NCBI GenBank assembly: GCA_903952205.1
Contig: CAJBEZ010000076.1
Span: forward strand, 1 to 64,000
Direction of reading: 5' to 3'
From: an uncultured Desulfomonile sp.
Lineage (GTDB): Bacteria; Desulfobacterota; Desulfomonilia; Desulfomonilales; Desulfomonilaceae
DNA length: 64,000 nt
Both the position numbers and the translations under genes were made by a program. How positions within the stretch are numbered: the stretch's first letter is position 1; each line of letters begins with the position of its first letter. This document shows, piece after piece, positions 1 to 8,176 of this stretch. Under the pieces are notes generated by a model. It did no database searches, was not told the origin of the DNA, and saw only the letters and a list, made by a program, of their open reading frames with translations.

Positions 1-22
1 ATCGACACAAGGATGTTCAGTC
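1..22 (-). repeat. Partial copy of tRNA-Phe (attachment-site-like)
   Basis: These bases match positions 11666-11687, which are the anticodon arm and variable loop of the tRNA-Phe gene, in 21 of 22 positions (mismatch at base 15). Similarity stops just past the anticodon loop. The window begins inside the match, so any extension toward the tRNA 3' end cannot be seen. The position and orientation fit the remote attachment site of an element integrated at the tRNA-Phe 3' side. This reading is inference. Confidence 0.55.
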
Positions 23-169
23 TAGCAAAGTAAGTTACTCACGGCCAATTTCCCCAATATCTTCTCAGTATTATGTTTTTGGTCATCATTTGAATTACTC
101 CTGAATACAGGTAAAAGATGATAGCTGTTATGAATCCTTCTTTTTTAACAGTCCATTCCTGTTTCACCC

Positions 170-1591
170 TTAAAATCTTACACCCCCACCAAAGCTGAGA
201 CTGCTGCCGCCTGGGTTTATGGTACTCTGAATATCATCCAGTCCGTGTTTGGTGGACAGATATGAGACAATATCAAAGGAACAGCCAAAGAAAGTATTAC
301 GCAAACTCACTCTCAGGTCCAAGCTTCCGAAAGCCCCAAAGCACCACTGGTCTTGGACACTGCTCCCTATGTTAGTATGTAGAACGATGTCAGGATTATC
401 TGGGTCAAGGATGATATTCTGGTAGTTTAACGTGGAGTGTACCAGCGTAGCTACAGGTCCTAGGGATATTCCCAACTCGTACGGAGGGAGAAACCGACCC
501 ATTAATAGAACCGCCAGACGGTTTTCATAACAATTGGCATTCAGACCTACTGAGAGGTTCTCTGTTACTGGAAGAGGGGGAACAGGAACTCCATTGTAGA
601 GGAATTCTCTGGCGCCACTGAGTGGGTTTATCGAGTAACTATACAGTTGGTTGCCCACCCCTGATGAACTCCCAATCTTTTTCGAACTGAAGTTGGGGGT
701 TATTGGATCGGGGTTTGGGACAGGGGTGCCGTCAGGTGTAAAACCAATGCTTGAGAAGTCATAAGAATCGGTCAGACTATTGGCAACGCGGTAGAAGGTT
801 GCAGGTATATTTTTCTGAAAACTGTTGCTAAAACTAAATCCTGAGAAACTATAAGCTATACTAATAACATTCCCTGACCAGAATCCGATTTCAACATAAG
901 GACACCAAAACGAATTATCAAAAGCCAGAGACAATCCACCATCAGTCACTGTCGGTCCTTGGGGATTAAAAGCGAGGTTGTAAGAAACTGAGGTAGCGTT
1001 ACCAAATCGTGGAGCTAAAGGGGGAATGGGAATAAGGGGAGCAAATTGGTTTATGTTATCAACAAAAAAACTTCCCACGTTATAGTAACTCCAATGAGGG
1101 GTTGTTGGGGTTGTGGATGGGTTTGTCCACTGAAAAACTTGGGCGCCCAGAGATGAAGAGTTTGTCCATGCACTGTCCCCAGGATTAGTCTGTAGCGTGA
1201 TAGTGTTTCCTCCCACGATGAATGTTTGAGATTGTTGTAGATTTAGCTGAGGGTTATTAGGGTCAATGTTCCCATTGTCATAAATCCACATCCCGGCGTT
1301 GTTACCGGCTCGTGTAAAGCTAAAGGTACTAGGTACTCGGGGTCCAAAAGGTACGCTGTAACCTCCCGAGTCAGTAGTTTTATCAAATGAAACTTTCTGT
1401 CCCTGCCGCCATCTTGCTCCACCAGCTATATACCAACGTCCACTACTCATCATCTGCGGAGTAAGCGGAGTAAAGGGAGCTTCGGTATATGGCAATCCCC
1501 ACTGTTGTGCATCAGCCATACTCCCTGTGATGGCCAGCATCAATCCTACAACAACAAAGACTCTAAGGGATTGAGGGATTGAAATTTTCAC
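170..1591 (-). CDS. Outer-membrane beta-barrel protein, unknown family
   Basis: The N-terminus is a typical signal peptide (KISIPQSLR, a hydrophobic stretch, then ADAQQ). The body is rich in Gly, Ser, Asn, Pro and aromatics in alternating patterns, and the chain ends in GGGVRF. A terminal Phe after a beta strand is the usual recognition signal for BAM-dependent barrels. I chose the GTG at 1591 because AGGTGG lies 8 bases upstream; an in-frame GTG at 1603 is possible but has no such site. About 473 residues. The substrate is unknown and I do not recognise a named porin family. It is the first gene inside the putative tRNA-Phe island. Confidence 0.6.
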   Translation of the reverse strand: MKISIPQSLRVFVVVGLMLAITGSMADAQQWGLPYTEAPFTPLTPQMMSSGRWYIAGGARWRQGQKVSFDKTTDSGGYSVPFGPRVPSTFSFTRAGNNAGMWIYDNGNIDPNNPQLNLQQSQTFIVGGNTITLQTNPGDSAWTNSSSLGAQVFQWTNPSTTPTTPHWSYYNVGSFFVDNINQFAPLIPIPPLAPRFGNATSVSYNLAFNPQGPTVTDGGLSLAFDNSFWCPYVEIGFWSGNVISIAYSFSGFSFSNSFQKNIPATFYRVANSLTDSYDFSSIGFTPDGTPVPNPDPITPNFSSKKIGSSSGVGNQLYSYSINPLSGAREFLYNGVPVPPLPVTENLSVGLNANCYENRLAVLLMGRFLPPYELGISLGPVATLVHSTLNYQNIILDPDNPDIVLHTNIGSSVQDQWCFGAFGSLDLRVSLRNTFFGCSFDIVSYLSTKHGLDDIQSTINPGGSSLSFGGGVRF

Positions 1592-2041
1592 TGTTAAATC
1601 CACCTGTGTGATTGACTCAAATCAGATGCCTACTAGCGAAAGACACCGACTGGGCAACACGTGAGTTTGGGATATATCTTAAAAATGCAATAATTACAAG
1701 AAGATTATTGATTTAATTAAAGTAAAGTTTTATAGAACGTGACGAGGATAACGACGCTGTAAAAACAGCAAATTCAAGGATTACACCAATCTACTGGTCA
1801 AGTTTTTTAACAAATAGCGGCAGATACGCCGTTTTTGGGGCTGAAATATACTTGAACGGGGGATTTACCAGCGGAGACGCGTTATAACGTCCTAACCCAT
1901 AAGCCAATATTAAAAGAAAAATTACACCAAAAAGTATTGAATTGAAACAGGTTTCTTCCAATTCATAATATCTTCCACTGTCCCTTTGATTAATTTAGAA
2001 TAGAATATAAGGAATTGAGATGGTTATAATGACGCCCAATC
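1592..2041. other. Gene-free stretch, 450 bp
   Basis: This AT-rich spacer holds the Shine-Dalgarno site and presumably the promoter of the barrel gene on the minus strand. I see no convincing ORF, RNA gene or strong terminator in it. Confidence 0.5.
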
Positions 2042-2824
2042 CTAAAGGGCCGATTGTGGGCTCGGTCTATATACCAACCCCTTAATCCAGTAGAATACGC
2101 GTCCGTAATATTCGTGTAAAGCTATCCGCGAAATTACAAGGGCATCTTCATACGGAATAAATGATTTGTAAGTCCAGACAAGAGTGTTGTCGAAATCACA
2201 AGGGCACGCAATCGGGTTGGTCCCTTCATTTTTAAAGAGCTCCATGGCCCTCGGGATGTGATAGGCTGAAGTGACTAACGCGAAGGGCCTAGCGCCAACT
2301 ATAGGTTTGAATAACTTGACCTCATCCACAGTGTCCCAAACTCCAGTCTTCAATATCATCACATCCTTCGGAACACCAAGTTGCAAGGGCAATTCAGCCA
2401 TAGCATCCGCCGAACTATAACCAGAGCCAGATAAAACTAGTTTGGCATCTGGATTCTCACGCCACAGACGGATTCCTTCCAAGAGCCTGAAAATTCCTTT
2501 TCCCCATCGGTCCACTGCGGTTGGACGATTCAAAATTGGTTCACCACTCAGGACTACAATATGTTTTACGCCAGCGTCTTTGAGCTTTACCGGGTCAGCG
2601 TACGTCCCGGCCTCTGACTGAAGGCGATGCAATAGAATTAAGTTTGGGAAACTGAGAGAAAAAACAAACAGAATGATTCCGGCAAGGTAGACAAAGACTG
2701 TTCCCAGTCTTTGTCGCCCCATGAACCGAAGGATGAGGGCTATCAGCAGGAGTAGTAACGTGGCTCCAAGCGGGTACATGGGCCATGGGAGTATGTGTTT
2801 TATGTAATAAATCAGATGACTCAT
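2042..2824 (-). CDS. YdcF/ElyC family (DUF218) membrane protein
   Basis: 260 residues. Two hydrophobic segments near the N-terminus (about residues 15-35 and 42-64) precede a soluble DUF218 domain. Family hallmarks are visible: VVLSGE near the start of the domain, KLVLSGSGY, and TSAYHIPRAMELF, which matches the conserved 'TSa.H..Ra...f' box. ElyC of E. coli supports envelope integrity and lipid-carrier-dependent polymer synthesis; the exact reaction of the family is not settled. It probably sits in the inner membrane with the domain outside. The ATG has AGGA directly against it, so translation may be weak or the start may be slightly different. Confidence 0.8.
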   Translation of the reverse strand: MSHLIYYIKHILPWPMYPLGATLLLLLIALILRFMGRQRLGTVFVYLAGIILFVFSLSFPNLILLHRLQSEAGTYADPVKLKDAGVKHIVVLSGEPILNRPTAVDRWGKGIFRLLEGIRLWRENPDAKLVLSGSGYSSADAMAELPLQLGVPKDVMILKTGVWDTVDEVKLFKPIVGARPFALVTSAYHIPRAMELFKNEGTNPIACPCDFDNTLVWTYKSFIPYEDALVISRIALHEYYGRVFYWIKGLVYRPSPQSAL

Positions 2825-2892
2825 TCCTGTTTTAGATGCTTTAATTATTCACTAGATGGCAGAGAATCCGGTTTTCCTTCTGGTTTAGTAAC

Positions 2893-3237
2893 CTATGATT
2901 TGGTTAGTAAATCTAAGCTCATCTTTCTATGTTCCAACTCTTGAATCTGCAATTTCAGTTTTGTTAATTCTTTGTTAATACTTTTCAATTCAGTTTTGGC
3001 TTTCTTTTTTAATAGTATGTCTCTCCCAAGTTTCTCTTCTCCTAATTTTTCAACTTCTGACCTTAATAACCTCAGATATGGGCTACCATAAATGCTTCCT
3101 TCTCGAAATTGGGATTTACCAGCATTAATCGCATCTATAATATCATCCTCTGTCAATCCAAATTCTTTTAATGCGGTATTATCGCTTAGTGTTCCGTCTT
3201 TTTGTGTCCATTCACTATTTGAATTATTTCGACTCAT
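2893..3237 (-). CDS. Small coiled-coil hypothetical protein
   Basis: About 114 residues from the ATG at 3237; a GTG at 3276 gives a longer but less natural N-terminus. The first half contains a helix-turn-helix-like stretch (ALKEFGLTEDDIIDAI) and a conserved-looking YGSPYLRLLRSEVE segment. The second half (about residues 65-105) is Lys/Glu/Leu-rich with heptad spacing, so a coiled coil is likely. No function is recognised. It lies between the ElyC-like gene and the pRiA4b ORF-3 gene on the same strand, inside the accessory region. Confidence 0.5.
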   Translation of the reverse strand: MSRNNSNSEWTQKDGTLSDNTALKEFGLTEDDIIDAINAGKSQFREGSIYGSPYLRLLRSEVEKLGEEKLGRDILLKKKAKTELKSINKELTKLKLQIQELEHRKMSLDLLTKS

Positions 3238-3313
3238 AGTGGCTTTCGTTTCGTATAAAGGTCCGTTGCAACGCACCGTTAGTTCATTGCCGCTATCTTG
3301 AACTAAGTCAAAA

Positions 3314-3868
3314 TTACTTTCTGATAGCCCTTAGTCTTATGTTTGTCTCCTCATTATCAAACAGCTCCGAGTCAAAATCCTTTCCAATCCATTCTGTCCT
3401 TTCATCATATTCAGGGTCATTTGGGTCATTGAGAACATCAAGGAGTTCCATATAGCCCCATGGTCCACCACAATCCTCAGGTGGGCAAGAGCGTTTACCA
3501 GCAAGACAAATGGGATATCGAGTCTTTTCATCCATTGGTAAAATCTTTTCTACTAAAATCACATGCTCCCAGTTGTCACCAAAGTCATACACATAAAGAA
3601 ACTTTTGTTTTTCCTGTAAATTCAACTGATTCAAACGGACTTTTGGCTCTGATGATGTTGCTCTGATGTCGAATTTATGAAGATGTCCATCCTCCCAACC
3701 CATAACTCTTTGTATTATGTTGTGAAGAACCTTGAGAGTAATGTCACCCTTGACCTGAATTCTTCTCCATATAGGGGGTTTGACCTCTTGAAGAGTAATC
3801 TTCATTTGATAAACCAGATTAGTTGGTCCAGTCCCAGTAACTGATTCTTTTTTCGGTTTCTTTGGCAT
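3314..3868 (-). CDS. Plasmid pRiA4b ORF-3-like protein
   Basis: 184 residues. It matches the pRiA4b ORF-3 / IS1096-passenger family (PF07929): YQMKITLQEVKPPIWRRI at the N-terminus, a VLHNIIQ.VMGWEDGHLH.F segment, the signature YDFGDNWEH, and a C-terminal CPPEDCGGPWGY box. The family is common on plasmids and islands and its biochemical role is unknown. The ATG at 3868 is well supported by GGAGGG five or six bases upstream. Its presence fits the mobile character of the region. Confidence 0.85.
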   Translation of the reverse strand: MPKKPKKESVTGTGPTNLVYQMKITLQEVKPPIWRRIQVKGDITLKVLHNIIQRVMGWEDGHLHKFDIRATSSEPKVRLNQLNLQEKQKFLYVYDFGDNWEHVILVEKILPMDEKTRYPICLAGKRSCPPEDCGGPWGYMELLDVLNDPNDPEYDERTEWIGKDFDSELFDNEETNIRLRAIRK

Positions 3869-3967
3869 TTATGCTCCCTCCAATCTATACTTGGATATAC
3901 AGGCACTGAAGAAAGTCACTTTTAAACCATGTTCAGTCATGTTGGCAATATTATGCTCTGTCATCAT

Positions 3968-4205
3968 CTAAATTTCAGAAGACTCATTCAGGATACAAAT
4001 CCTATCTCTTACTGCCTTGAAATCTCCTGGAGTAAGACATGAAATACCCTTCAGGGCCTTAGTTGTAAAAGCGTCAAGGGATTTACCGATTAGGGGCCCC
4101 AAAAGCTTTTCATAGAAAATTATATTTCCATCTGGTTTCAGAATCAGCCTCATCAAAGATTAGGACAGCCCCAAATACAGTAGAACACCCTTCAATTACA
4201 GCTAC
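3968..4205 (-). pseudogene. Remnant of an AAA+ ATPase
   Basis: The minus strand reads FGAVLIFDEADSE just above 4156, which is a clear Walker B segment of an AAA+ ATPase. In another frame it then continues through 4156-3968 as a C-terminal ATPase tail (KALKGISCLTPGDFKAVRDR), resembling the 'LtpGDFk.V' end of AAA proteins. The part normally between Walker B and the tail is missing, and the two pieces are out of frame. The N-terminal half, including Walker A, is absent. I read this as a deleted and frameshifted fossil rather than a functional 62-residue gene. Confidence 0.6.
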
Positions 4206-4239
4206 GAGTTTCAATGTCGTTGATTGCTGTAAAGAGAGA

Positions 4240-4668
4240 CTATTTCTGTCTCTTCCATACCCCTACGCCAATCACGATATCGAAGGCGGTAACATGGCGA
4301 TAAACAACCTCTATAGTGTCCTTGTCGATTATCTTGCCTTCAATAAAACCATCTTCATCTGCATAATATATGGTCTTGTTGTCCAGACCAATCCCAGCAA
4401 CGAATTTCTCAGTGGCCCTTTGAGACTTGAACGTGCCATGCATTATCCTTCCCTGTTGCTGGGTTATGACCGCTTCGGCGTTAAGAGTACTGAAAGCTTC
4501 TTTATGATGTGTCTTCGGGCCTGGTTCCTTTCCTTTTAGTAACACCCCGCCTTCACTCTTAACCACCCATGTTCCAACAAGGTTTGGGATGTCCGAGTCA
4601 GCCATACAGACTGACACACAGAATAGAGTAGCTATCAGCATGGACACGAAACAAATTGACTTCTTCAT
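4240..4668 (-). CDS. Small secreted protein, unknown
   Basis: About 142 residues. A signal peptide (MKKSICFVSMLIATLFC...MADSD) is followed by a small beta-rich domain with LVGTWVVKSEGG, typical of lipocalin-like or membrane-associated beta proteins in which G-T-W follows the first strand; this resemblance is weak. The ATG at 4668 is preferred because AAAGGA lies nine bases upstream; the ATG at 4677 would abut that site. A stem-loop (4692-4714) lies just upstream. Function unknown, periplasmic location likely. Confidence 0.6.
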   Translation of the reverse strand: MKKSICFVSMLIATLFCVSVCMADSDIPNLVGTWVVKSEGGVLLKGKEPGPKTHHKEAFSTLNAEAVITQQQGRIMHGTFKSQRATEKFVAGIGLDNKTIYYADEDGFIEGKIIDKDTIEVVYRHVTAFDIVIGVGVWKRQK

Positions 4669-4691
4669 TTTAATCATCCTTTCCTAACAAT

Positions 4692-4714
4692 ATTCCCTCA
4701 ATTTTGACTTTTGA
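4692..4714 (-). other. Stem-loop upstream of secreted-protein gene
   Basis: CCCTCAA and TTGAGGG form a 7-bp stem extended by A/T pairs. It lies about 10 bases before the Shine-Dalgarno site of the downstream gene. There is no T-tract, so it is not a classic terminator; a leader hairpin is possible. Confidence 0.35.
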
Positions 4715-4975
4715 GGGAGGTATAAGGCTCCTGTGCTATAGCATGAAATTTTACTCTGAAGAAGGGCGTGTAATTGAGAACGCTGTTTGCAGAATACTTA
4801 GTCATTAGGATAGAAAAGAGATACTGACAAAGATAATTATATATCTCATTTGAACCGGCCAGACTTTTAGCCACCCAATCCTTCAATTGGCCCGCTATAC
4901 AGCGAACCAATATTTTTTTGTGGATTATGAAATCATAACCCATTGGTTTATAACGAATTAACCCTACAACGTGAC

Positions 4976-5940
4976 TTAGTGGACATTCAAGACTTCAATC
5001 CCGCACTTCTTTCTGTGTGACAGGTCCTTGAGTGCCGGATCTGACGTCAGCAATTCCGGGACTATTTCCCCCTTGTCCAACAAACGAGCCAGGAATTCCA
5101 GCTCAGCGTCCGTAAAGGGCAAGACCAGGGACAAGGCATCCCTGCACTCGTTTACGAGTCGTGCGCCATAATCAACGAAAGCGCTTTGCTCCTGTATGGC
5201 TTGGAAGTGAAGGGTTGGGAAAAGTTGTCTCGCCAATTCCTCACGCTCAAAAGCCACATTCTCAACCACAACGGTCCTCCAATCCTTGCGGTTCATTGCA
5301 CCGAAGACCACGAAAGTGATGCGGAGCCGTTCCCTGTCGAGCCTGTCCAAACGAAGAATCTGATGACAATCAAACAGATCCCTCGCCTGTCGACGGGATA
5401 GAAGGGCAGCGAGCTTGCCTGCAGCCAGCTCATGGAGGTCGAGAACGGCAATGTTTCTGGCCTGGAAGTTTCCAAGGGGATGCGAGTCCGCATACCGAAT
5501 ATCCCAGAGCGGCAGTCGGAACATGAAATTCAAATCGACTTCGAGGTTGCTCGATTGACCGGTGAAGCTTCGGTAGCTCAGCCGCCATTTCCCGCCGGCG
5601 TGATCGTCCGGCGCTCTTTTGCCAATAAATCCTTCTCTGGAAAAAACCGCCTGGGCAGCTTGCTCTATTTTGGGGCGATCCGACAGCATTTTCTCACGAT
5701 TGAGCCCCCCACGTAATTGAGATCGATATCCACCGACAGTCTGGGCATGTTGAGCACGAAGAGGTTCACGGCCGTGCCGCCTTTCAATACAAGTTTCCCC
5801 TTGAGATAAGGATGCGAACTCAAAGCCTTTAGGAGATTCAACATATGGAGCACTTTTTCGACCACCTCCGGTTTGAACCCGGTCGATTCCGCTATCGGCA
5901 AGATCTCAGACGGTGAAAAATTCACAGCACTTCGCCCCAT
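4976..5940 (-). pseudogene. abiEii: AbiEii-type nucleotidyltransferase toxin, frameshifted
   Basis: The N-terminal part (5940 down to about 5710) carries the AbiEii nucleotidyltransferase motif LVLKGGTAVNLFVL followed by RLSVDIDLNYVG. The rest continues in another frame from NREKMLSDRPKIEQ to the stop at 4976, with the family's DLHELAAGKLAALLSR and ARDLFD segments. The break is at a run of six C on the plus strand (5705-5710); one more base restores a single frame of about 321 residues, a normal length. AbiEii enzymes transfer nucleotides to RNA targets in type IV toxin-antitoxin pairs. The gene may be truly broken, phase-variable, or affected by a sequencing error. Confidence 0.75.
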
Positions 5941-6281
5941 GACTTGTCCAGAATTTCGGTCGGGATCATCAAGTTCCAGTCCTTTACCCGCTGACCGCCT
6001 TTCCGTCCACCTCGCACCCAATAATGCGGCTGCCGAGGACGAAACTTCCGTAAAAGATTCAGATGGGCATCTTCAACCATTAATGTTTCCCTATGCTGCT
6101 CAAGGAAAAAACCCACCTTTGCAGAGGTAGTAGCGTTTTTCAAAAGCAGCGCATAGTCGACGACCTGATCCAAGTCGAAGAACTCAACCGATTCGAGAGA
6201 TCGCCATATCTCTTCCCAGCTTCCTGTCAGCTCCGGCCTAAGGCCGCCTACATCCCTCGGTTCGATGATGAACTTTGGGTT
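5922..6281 (-). pseudogene. abiEi: AbiEi antitoxin, C-terminal fragment
   Basis: The open frame encodes about 119 residues matching the C-terminal domain of AbiEi antitoxins (GSWEEIWRSLESVEFFD, KVGFFLEQHRE, QPHYW, DWNLMIPTEIL). It ends 19 bases inside the AbiEii start, the usual coupled arrangement. The N-terminal winged-helix domain expected of full AbiEi (about 200 residues or more in total) is missing: upstream the same frame runs straight into the TGA of the Doc gene. A TTG at 6173 could start an 83-residue product, but without DNA-binding domain it is probably non-functional. Confidence 0.65.
6221..6258. repeat. Possible third copy of dispersed GC-rich repeat
   Basis: This stretch resembles the 44-bp repeats at 7037-7080 and 7943-7986, sharing the blocks CCTGT, GCTC, GGCCT, GGCCGCCT and ATCCCT around a GGCC..GGCC palindrome, with a 2-base gap. 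It lies inside the AbiEi fragment reading frame. The similarity is weaker than between the other two copies and could be partly chance. Confidence 0.35.
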
Positions 6282-6713
6282 TCACCTGAACGTATCAGTA
6301 GAAATGATTCGATGGTTTATCCAATGAACAAATTCTTCAAAAGCCATTTTGTTCTCGGCTATGGAAAGAGCAACATTCACAATTTCCCTGCTCGTAACAC
6401 CTTTGAGATCTGCCGTGTTCAAATTCAAGAACCAAAACATGGCCGTCATTCCCGTCCGTTTGTTCCCATCCACAAATACATGTCTCGTAATTATATTGAA
6501 TGCGTATACCGCCGCTTTTTCCGCTAGTGTCGGATAAGGATCGCCCTCTATTTCTCCAATCCTTACCACATGAAGAAGATATTCCAAGCTGTTGGGGTTA
6601 TGTAAGACCCCTGCGAAACTGGTCTCTATCCCCTCTGAACTTAAATGCCGACGATGAATTTCTATGAGGTCGGAAAGCTCCAGATACTTTATAACTTGGC
6701 TAGTTTCTTCCAC
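6282..6713 (-). CDS. doc: Doc-type Fic-fold toxin
   Basis: 143 residues. The core motif HVFVDGNKRTG matches the Doc branch of the Fic fold (HxFxDGNKR), in which Lys replaces the Gly of AMP-transferring Fic proteins. Doc of phage P1 phosphorylates EF-Tu and stops translation. Other family features are the N-terminal LIEIHRRHL and the helix PTLAEKAAVYAFNIITRH before the motif. It overlaps the small gene 6689-6883 by 25 bases, as expected for an antitoxin-toxin operon. Its stop codon is directly followed, in the same frame, by the AbiEi fragment. Confidence 0.85.
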   Translation of the reverse strand: MEETSQVIKYLELSDLIEIHRRHLSSEGIETSFAGVLHNPNSLEYLLHVVRIGEIEGDPYPTLAEKAAVYAFNIITRHVFVDGNKRTGMTAMFWFLNLNTADLKGVTSREIVNVALSIAENKMAFEEFVHWINHRIISTDTFR

Positions 6714-6883
6714 GCTGACCGGTATTTTCTGAGAATGTTCTCGAGCATTTCATCTTTGGAGGTTTTGCCATCGGCGGGGCAGGCAACACTCTTTTCCTTC
6801 AATTTAAGATTCCCATGGGTAAGGCGATGAGTCTGGTCGGTTTTGCTGTAAGAGGGGTTGATTTCTGATTTTGTATTTGCCAT
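6689..6883 (-). CDS. Probable antitoxin partner of Doc
   Basis: 64 residues, highly charged, with an N-terminal disordered-looking part (ANTKSEINPSYSKTDQTHRL) and a C-terminal helix (KDEMLENILRKYRSAWKKLAKL). It precedes and overlaps the Doc gene, so an antitoxin role follows from position; it does not show the Phd fold signature. The ATG at 6883 has GGGA seven or eight bases upstream. It may neutralise Doc with the C-terminal helix, as Phd does, but that is inference. Confidence 0.6.
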   Translation of the reverse strand: MANTKSEINPSYSKTDQTHRLTHGNLKLKEKSVACPADGKTSKDEMLENILRKYRSAWKKLAKL

Positions 6884-7036
6884 TGGTGTTTCCCAAGCAG
6901 TTGCTAATGTTTCTTACAGTCTATCTTAATCTAAAGTTCGATAATGATCCAAATAAATATCAAGAAAGTCTCAAAATCATGGCGCTCATCAAAAATAAAA
7001 TTCTGGATTATTCCTCGACCGCTTCTTTGCGCTGGG

Positions 7037-7080
7037 CCCGCCTGTGACGGCTCTGGCCTACGGCCGCCTCTCTCCCTTCC
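7037..7080. repeat. Dispersed GC-rich repeat, copy A
   Basis: This 44-bp segment matches 7943-7986 in 38 of 44 positions. The core is a GGCCT..GGCC palindrome. Both copies are in gene-free DNA flanking the VapBC module, in the same orientation. The composition is far more GC-rich than the surrounding AT-rich spacer (6884-7108), which otherwise holds nothing recognisable. Confidence 0.7.
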
Positions 7081-7108
7081 AGTTTAAGCGACAATTAAAA
7101 AAAGGGAC

Positions 7109-7513
7109 TTAAAAAACTTCCCAATCAATGATCTCAAGGCCATCAACTCTCTGAATTTCTTTGATATTATGAGTAACCAGAATTGATGTGTTAGCAATAG
7201 CGATTGCAGCGATCATCAGATCATTTGGACCTATAATTGTCCCTTTGACTGACAGCCGTGTCCGCAAGTCTCCATAAATCCTTGCCGCTCGATCTCCAAA
7301 AGAAAAAGATACAAAACCTTTGAACAAATTTTCGATGACCGTCAGGTTTTCTTCTTTCCTGGCGCTCTTGTAAGCCCCAAAATACAGTTCAGCTTTGACT
7401 ACCGAGCACAGTCTAATGTCGTCAGGCCGCGTAACAATAAATCGGTCTTTGACAGGGCTGTCCCCTGGATTAAGCAACTTAATCCACACGTTGGTATCAG
7501 GCATGAGGATCAT
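7109..7513 (-). CDS. vapC: PIN-domain toxin VapC
   Basis: 134 residues, the normal VapC length. Acidic PIN residues are visible: D in MPDTNVWIK near the N-terminus, E in VVKAELYFGA, D in GPNDLMIAAIA, and the following THN segment. VapC proteins are Mg-dependent endoribonucleases that cut initiator tRNA or rRNA; the target here is unknown. The start ATG overlaps the stop of the upstream antitoxin gene (ATGA), so the two are translationally coupled. Confidence 0.9.
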   Translation of the reverse strand: MILMPDTNVWIKLLNPGDSPVKDRFIVTRPDDIRLCSVVKAELYFGAYKSARKEENLTVIENLFKGFVSFSFGDRAARIYGDLRTRLSVKGTIIGPNDLMIAAIAIANTSILVTHNIKEIQRVDGLEIIDWEVF

Positions 7514-7743
7514 TTAAGCGGTTCTCTGATCTCGTACTCGCCCTGTTCAGGCCGCGAGAGAGGTTCGCCCTTCCATGCCCCAAGGAACTCATAAGACAAT
7601 TTTTGTTTTTTCCGTTTCTTGTCCGGCTTGACGGGGGCTTCGTCCAACGGCAACAGAATTACCTCGACCGGTCGATTCTTTAGAGAATCCGGCATGTCTA
7701 GCGTTTCCGGGAGGCTTTCGTAAATTTGTCGAACAACGTCCAT
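7510..7743 (-). CDS. vapB: VapB-like antitoxin
   Basis: 77 residues. The first part (VRQIYESLPETLDMPDSLKNRPVEVI) fits the DUF2281-like or short VapB antitoxins that begin with 'P..L..eV..Fi.fL'; the second part is Lys-rich and ends with an acidic tail. The gene lies immediately before vapC with a 4-base ATGA overlap. The start ATG at 7743 has GGGAG eight bases upstream. DNA binding and autorepression would be expected of the pair but no operator is assigned. Confidence 0.75.
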   Translation of the reverse strand: MDVVRQIYESLPETLDMPDSLKNRPVEVILLPLDEAPVKPDKKRKKQKLSYEFLGAWKGEPLSRPEQGEYEIREPLK

Positions 7744-8176
7744 AATTTGTCTCCCATTTTAATCGGGTCTATGATACATCTATCTTACATCAATATAGTA
7801 TCTGTTTCCAGAAATCAGTTTTTTGCAGGGAATCCTCTACGTCAACTATTTGGTGCCTGATTGGCCCGAAATCTCAACAGTTGTTTCCGGATGATTTCTT
7901 GGAAACCTGTCTCTGAACAGGTTCCAGCCACGTCCCTGCCCACCCGCCTGTATCGGCTCTGGCCTGTGGCCGCCTCCATCCCTTCCCCCACATTTCATCT
8001 GACTAGCGATTCTCAAACATTAAGAATGTCAATTCTCTTTTGGACCTATTAGCGCTTCAAAAAAGTTGACATGAGAATTTCAAACTCTATAATAGTATTA
8101 AGACGGGTAAAGCCTACTACGTGCCTGAGGCGCTCCCATCCATCGGTTGGCCATGAGCCTCGGGAACTTAGACGTA
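7744..8176. other. Gene-free stretch with repeat copy B
   Basis: This spacer carries the vapBC upstream region, a short AACCTGT/ACAGGTT hairpin near 7908-7926 and repeat copy B. A 63-codon plus-strand frame crosses the repeat and has no coding features. Nothing else is recognised. Confidence 0.5.
7943..7986. repeat. Dispersed GC-rich repeat, copy B
   Basis: 38 of 44 positions are identical to 7037-7080. The two-base differences inside the palindrome keep the flanking GGCC arms intact, so a small hairpin is preserved in both copies. Confidence 0.7.

Noticed and set aside
4698-4943. 81-codon minus-strand frame
   Set aside because: No ribosome site, AT-driven composition and no family resemblance. 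It may be chance or a deeply decayed remnant; not listed as a gene.
5705-5710. Programmed frameshift in AbiEii
   Set aside because: No slippery heptamer with downstream structure is evident; a G-tract length change is simpler.
5186-6130. Several plus-strand frames of 70-95 codons across the AbiE region
   Set aside because: They are antisense shadows of AbiEii and AbiEi, whose motifs are clear on the minus strand.
7861-8052. 63-codon plus-strand frame
   Set aside because: It runs across repeat copy B and has no start signal or protein-like pattern.
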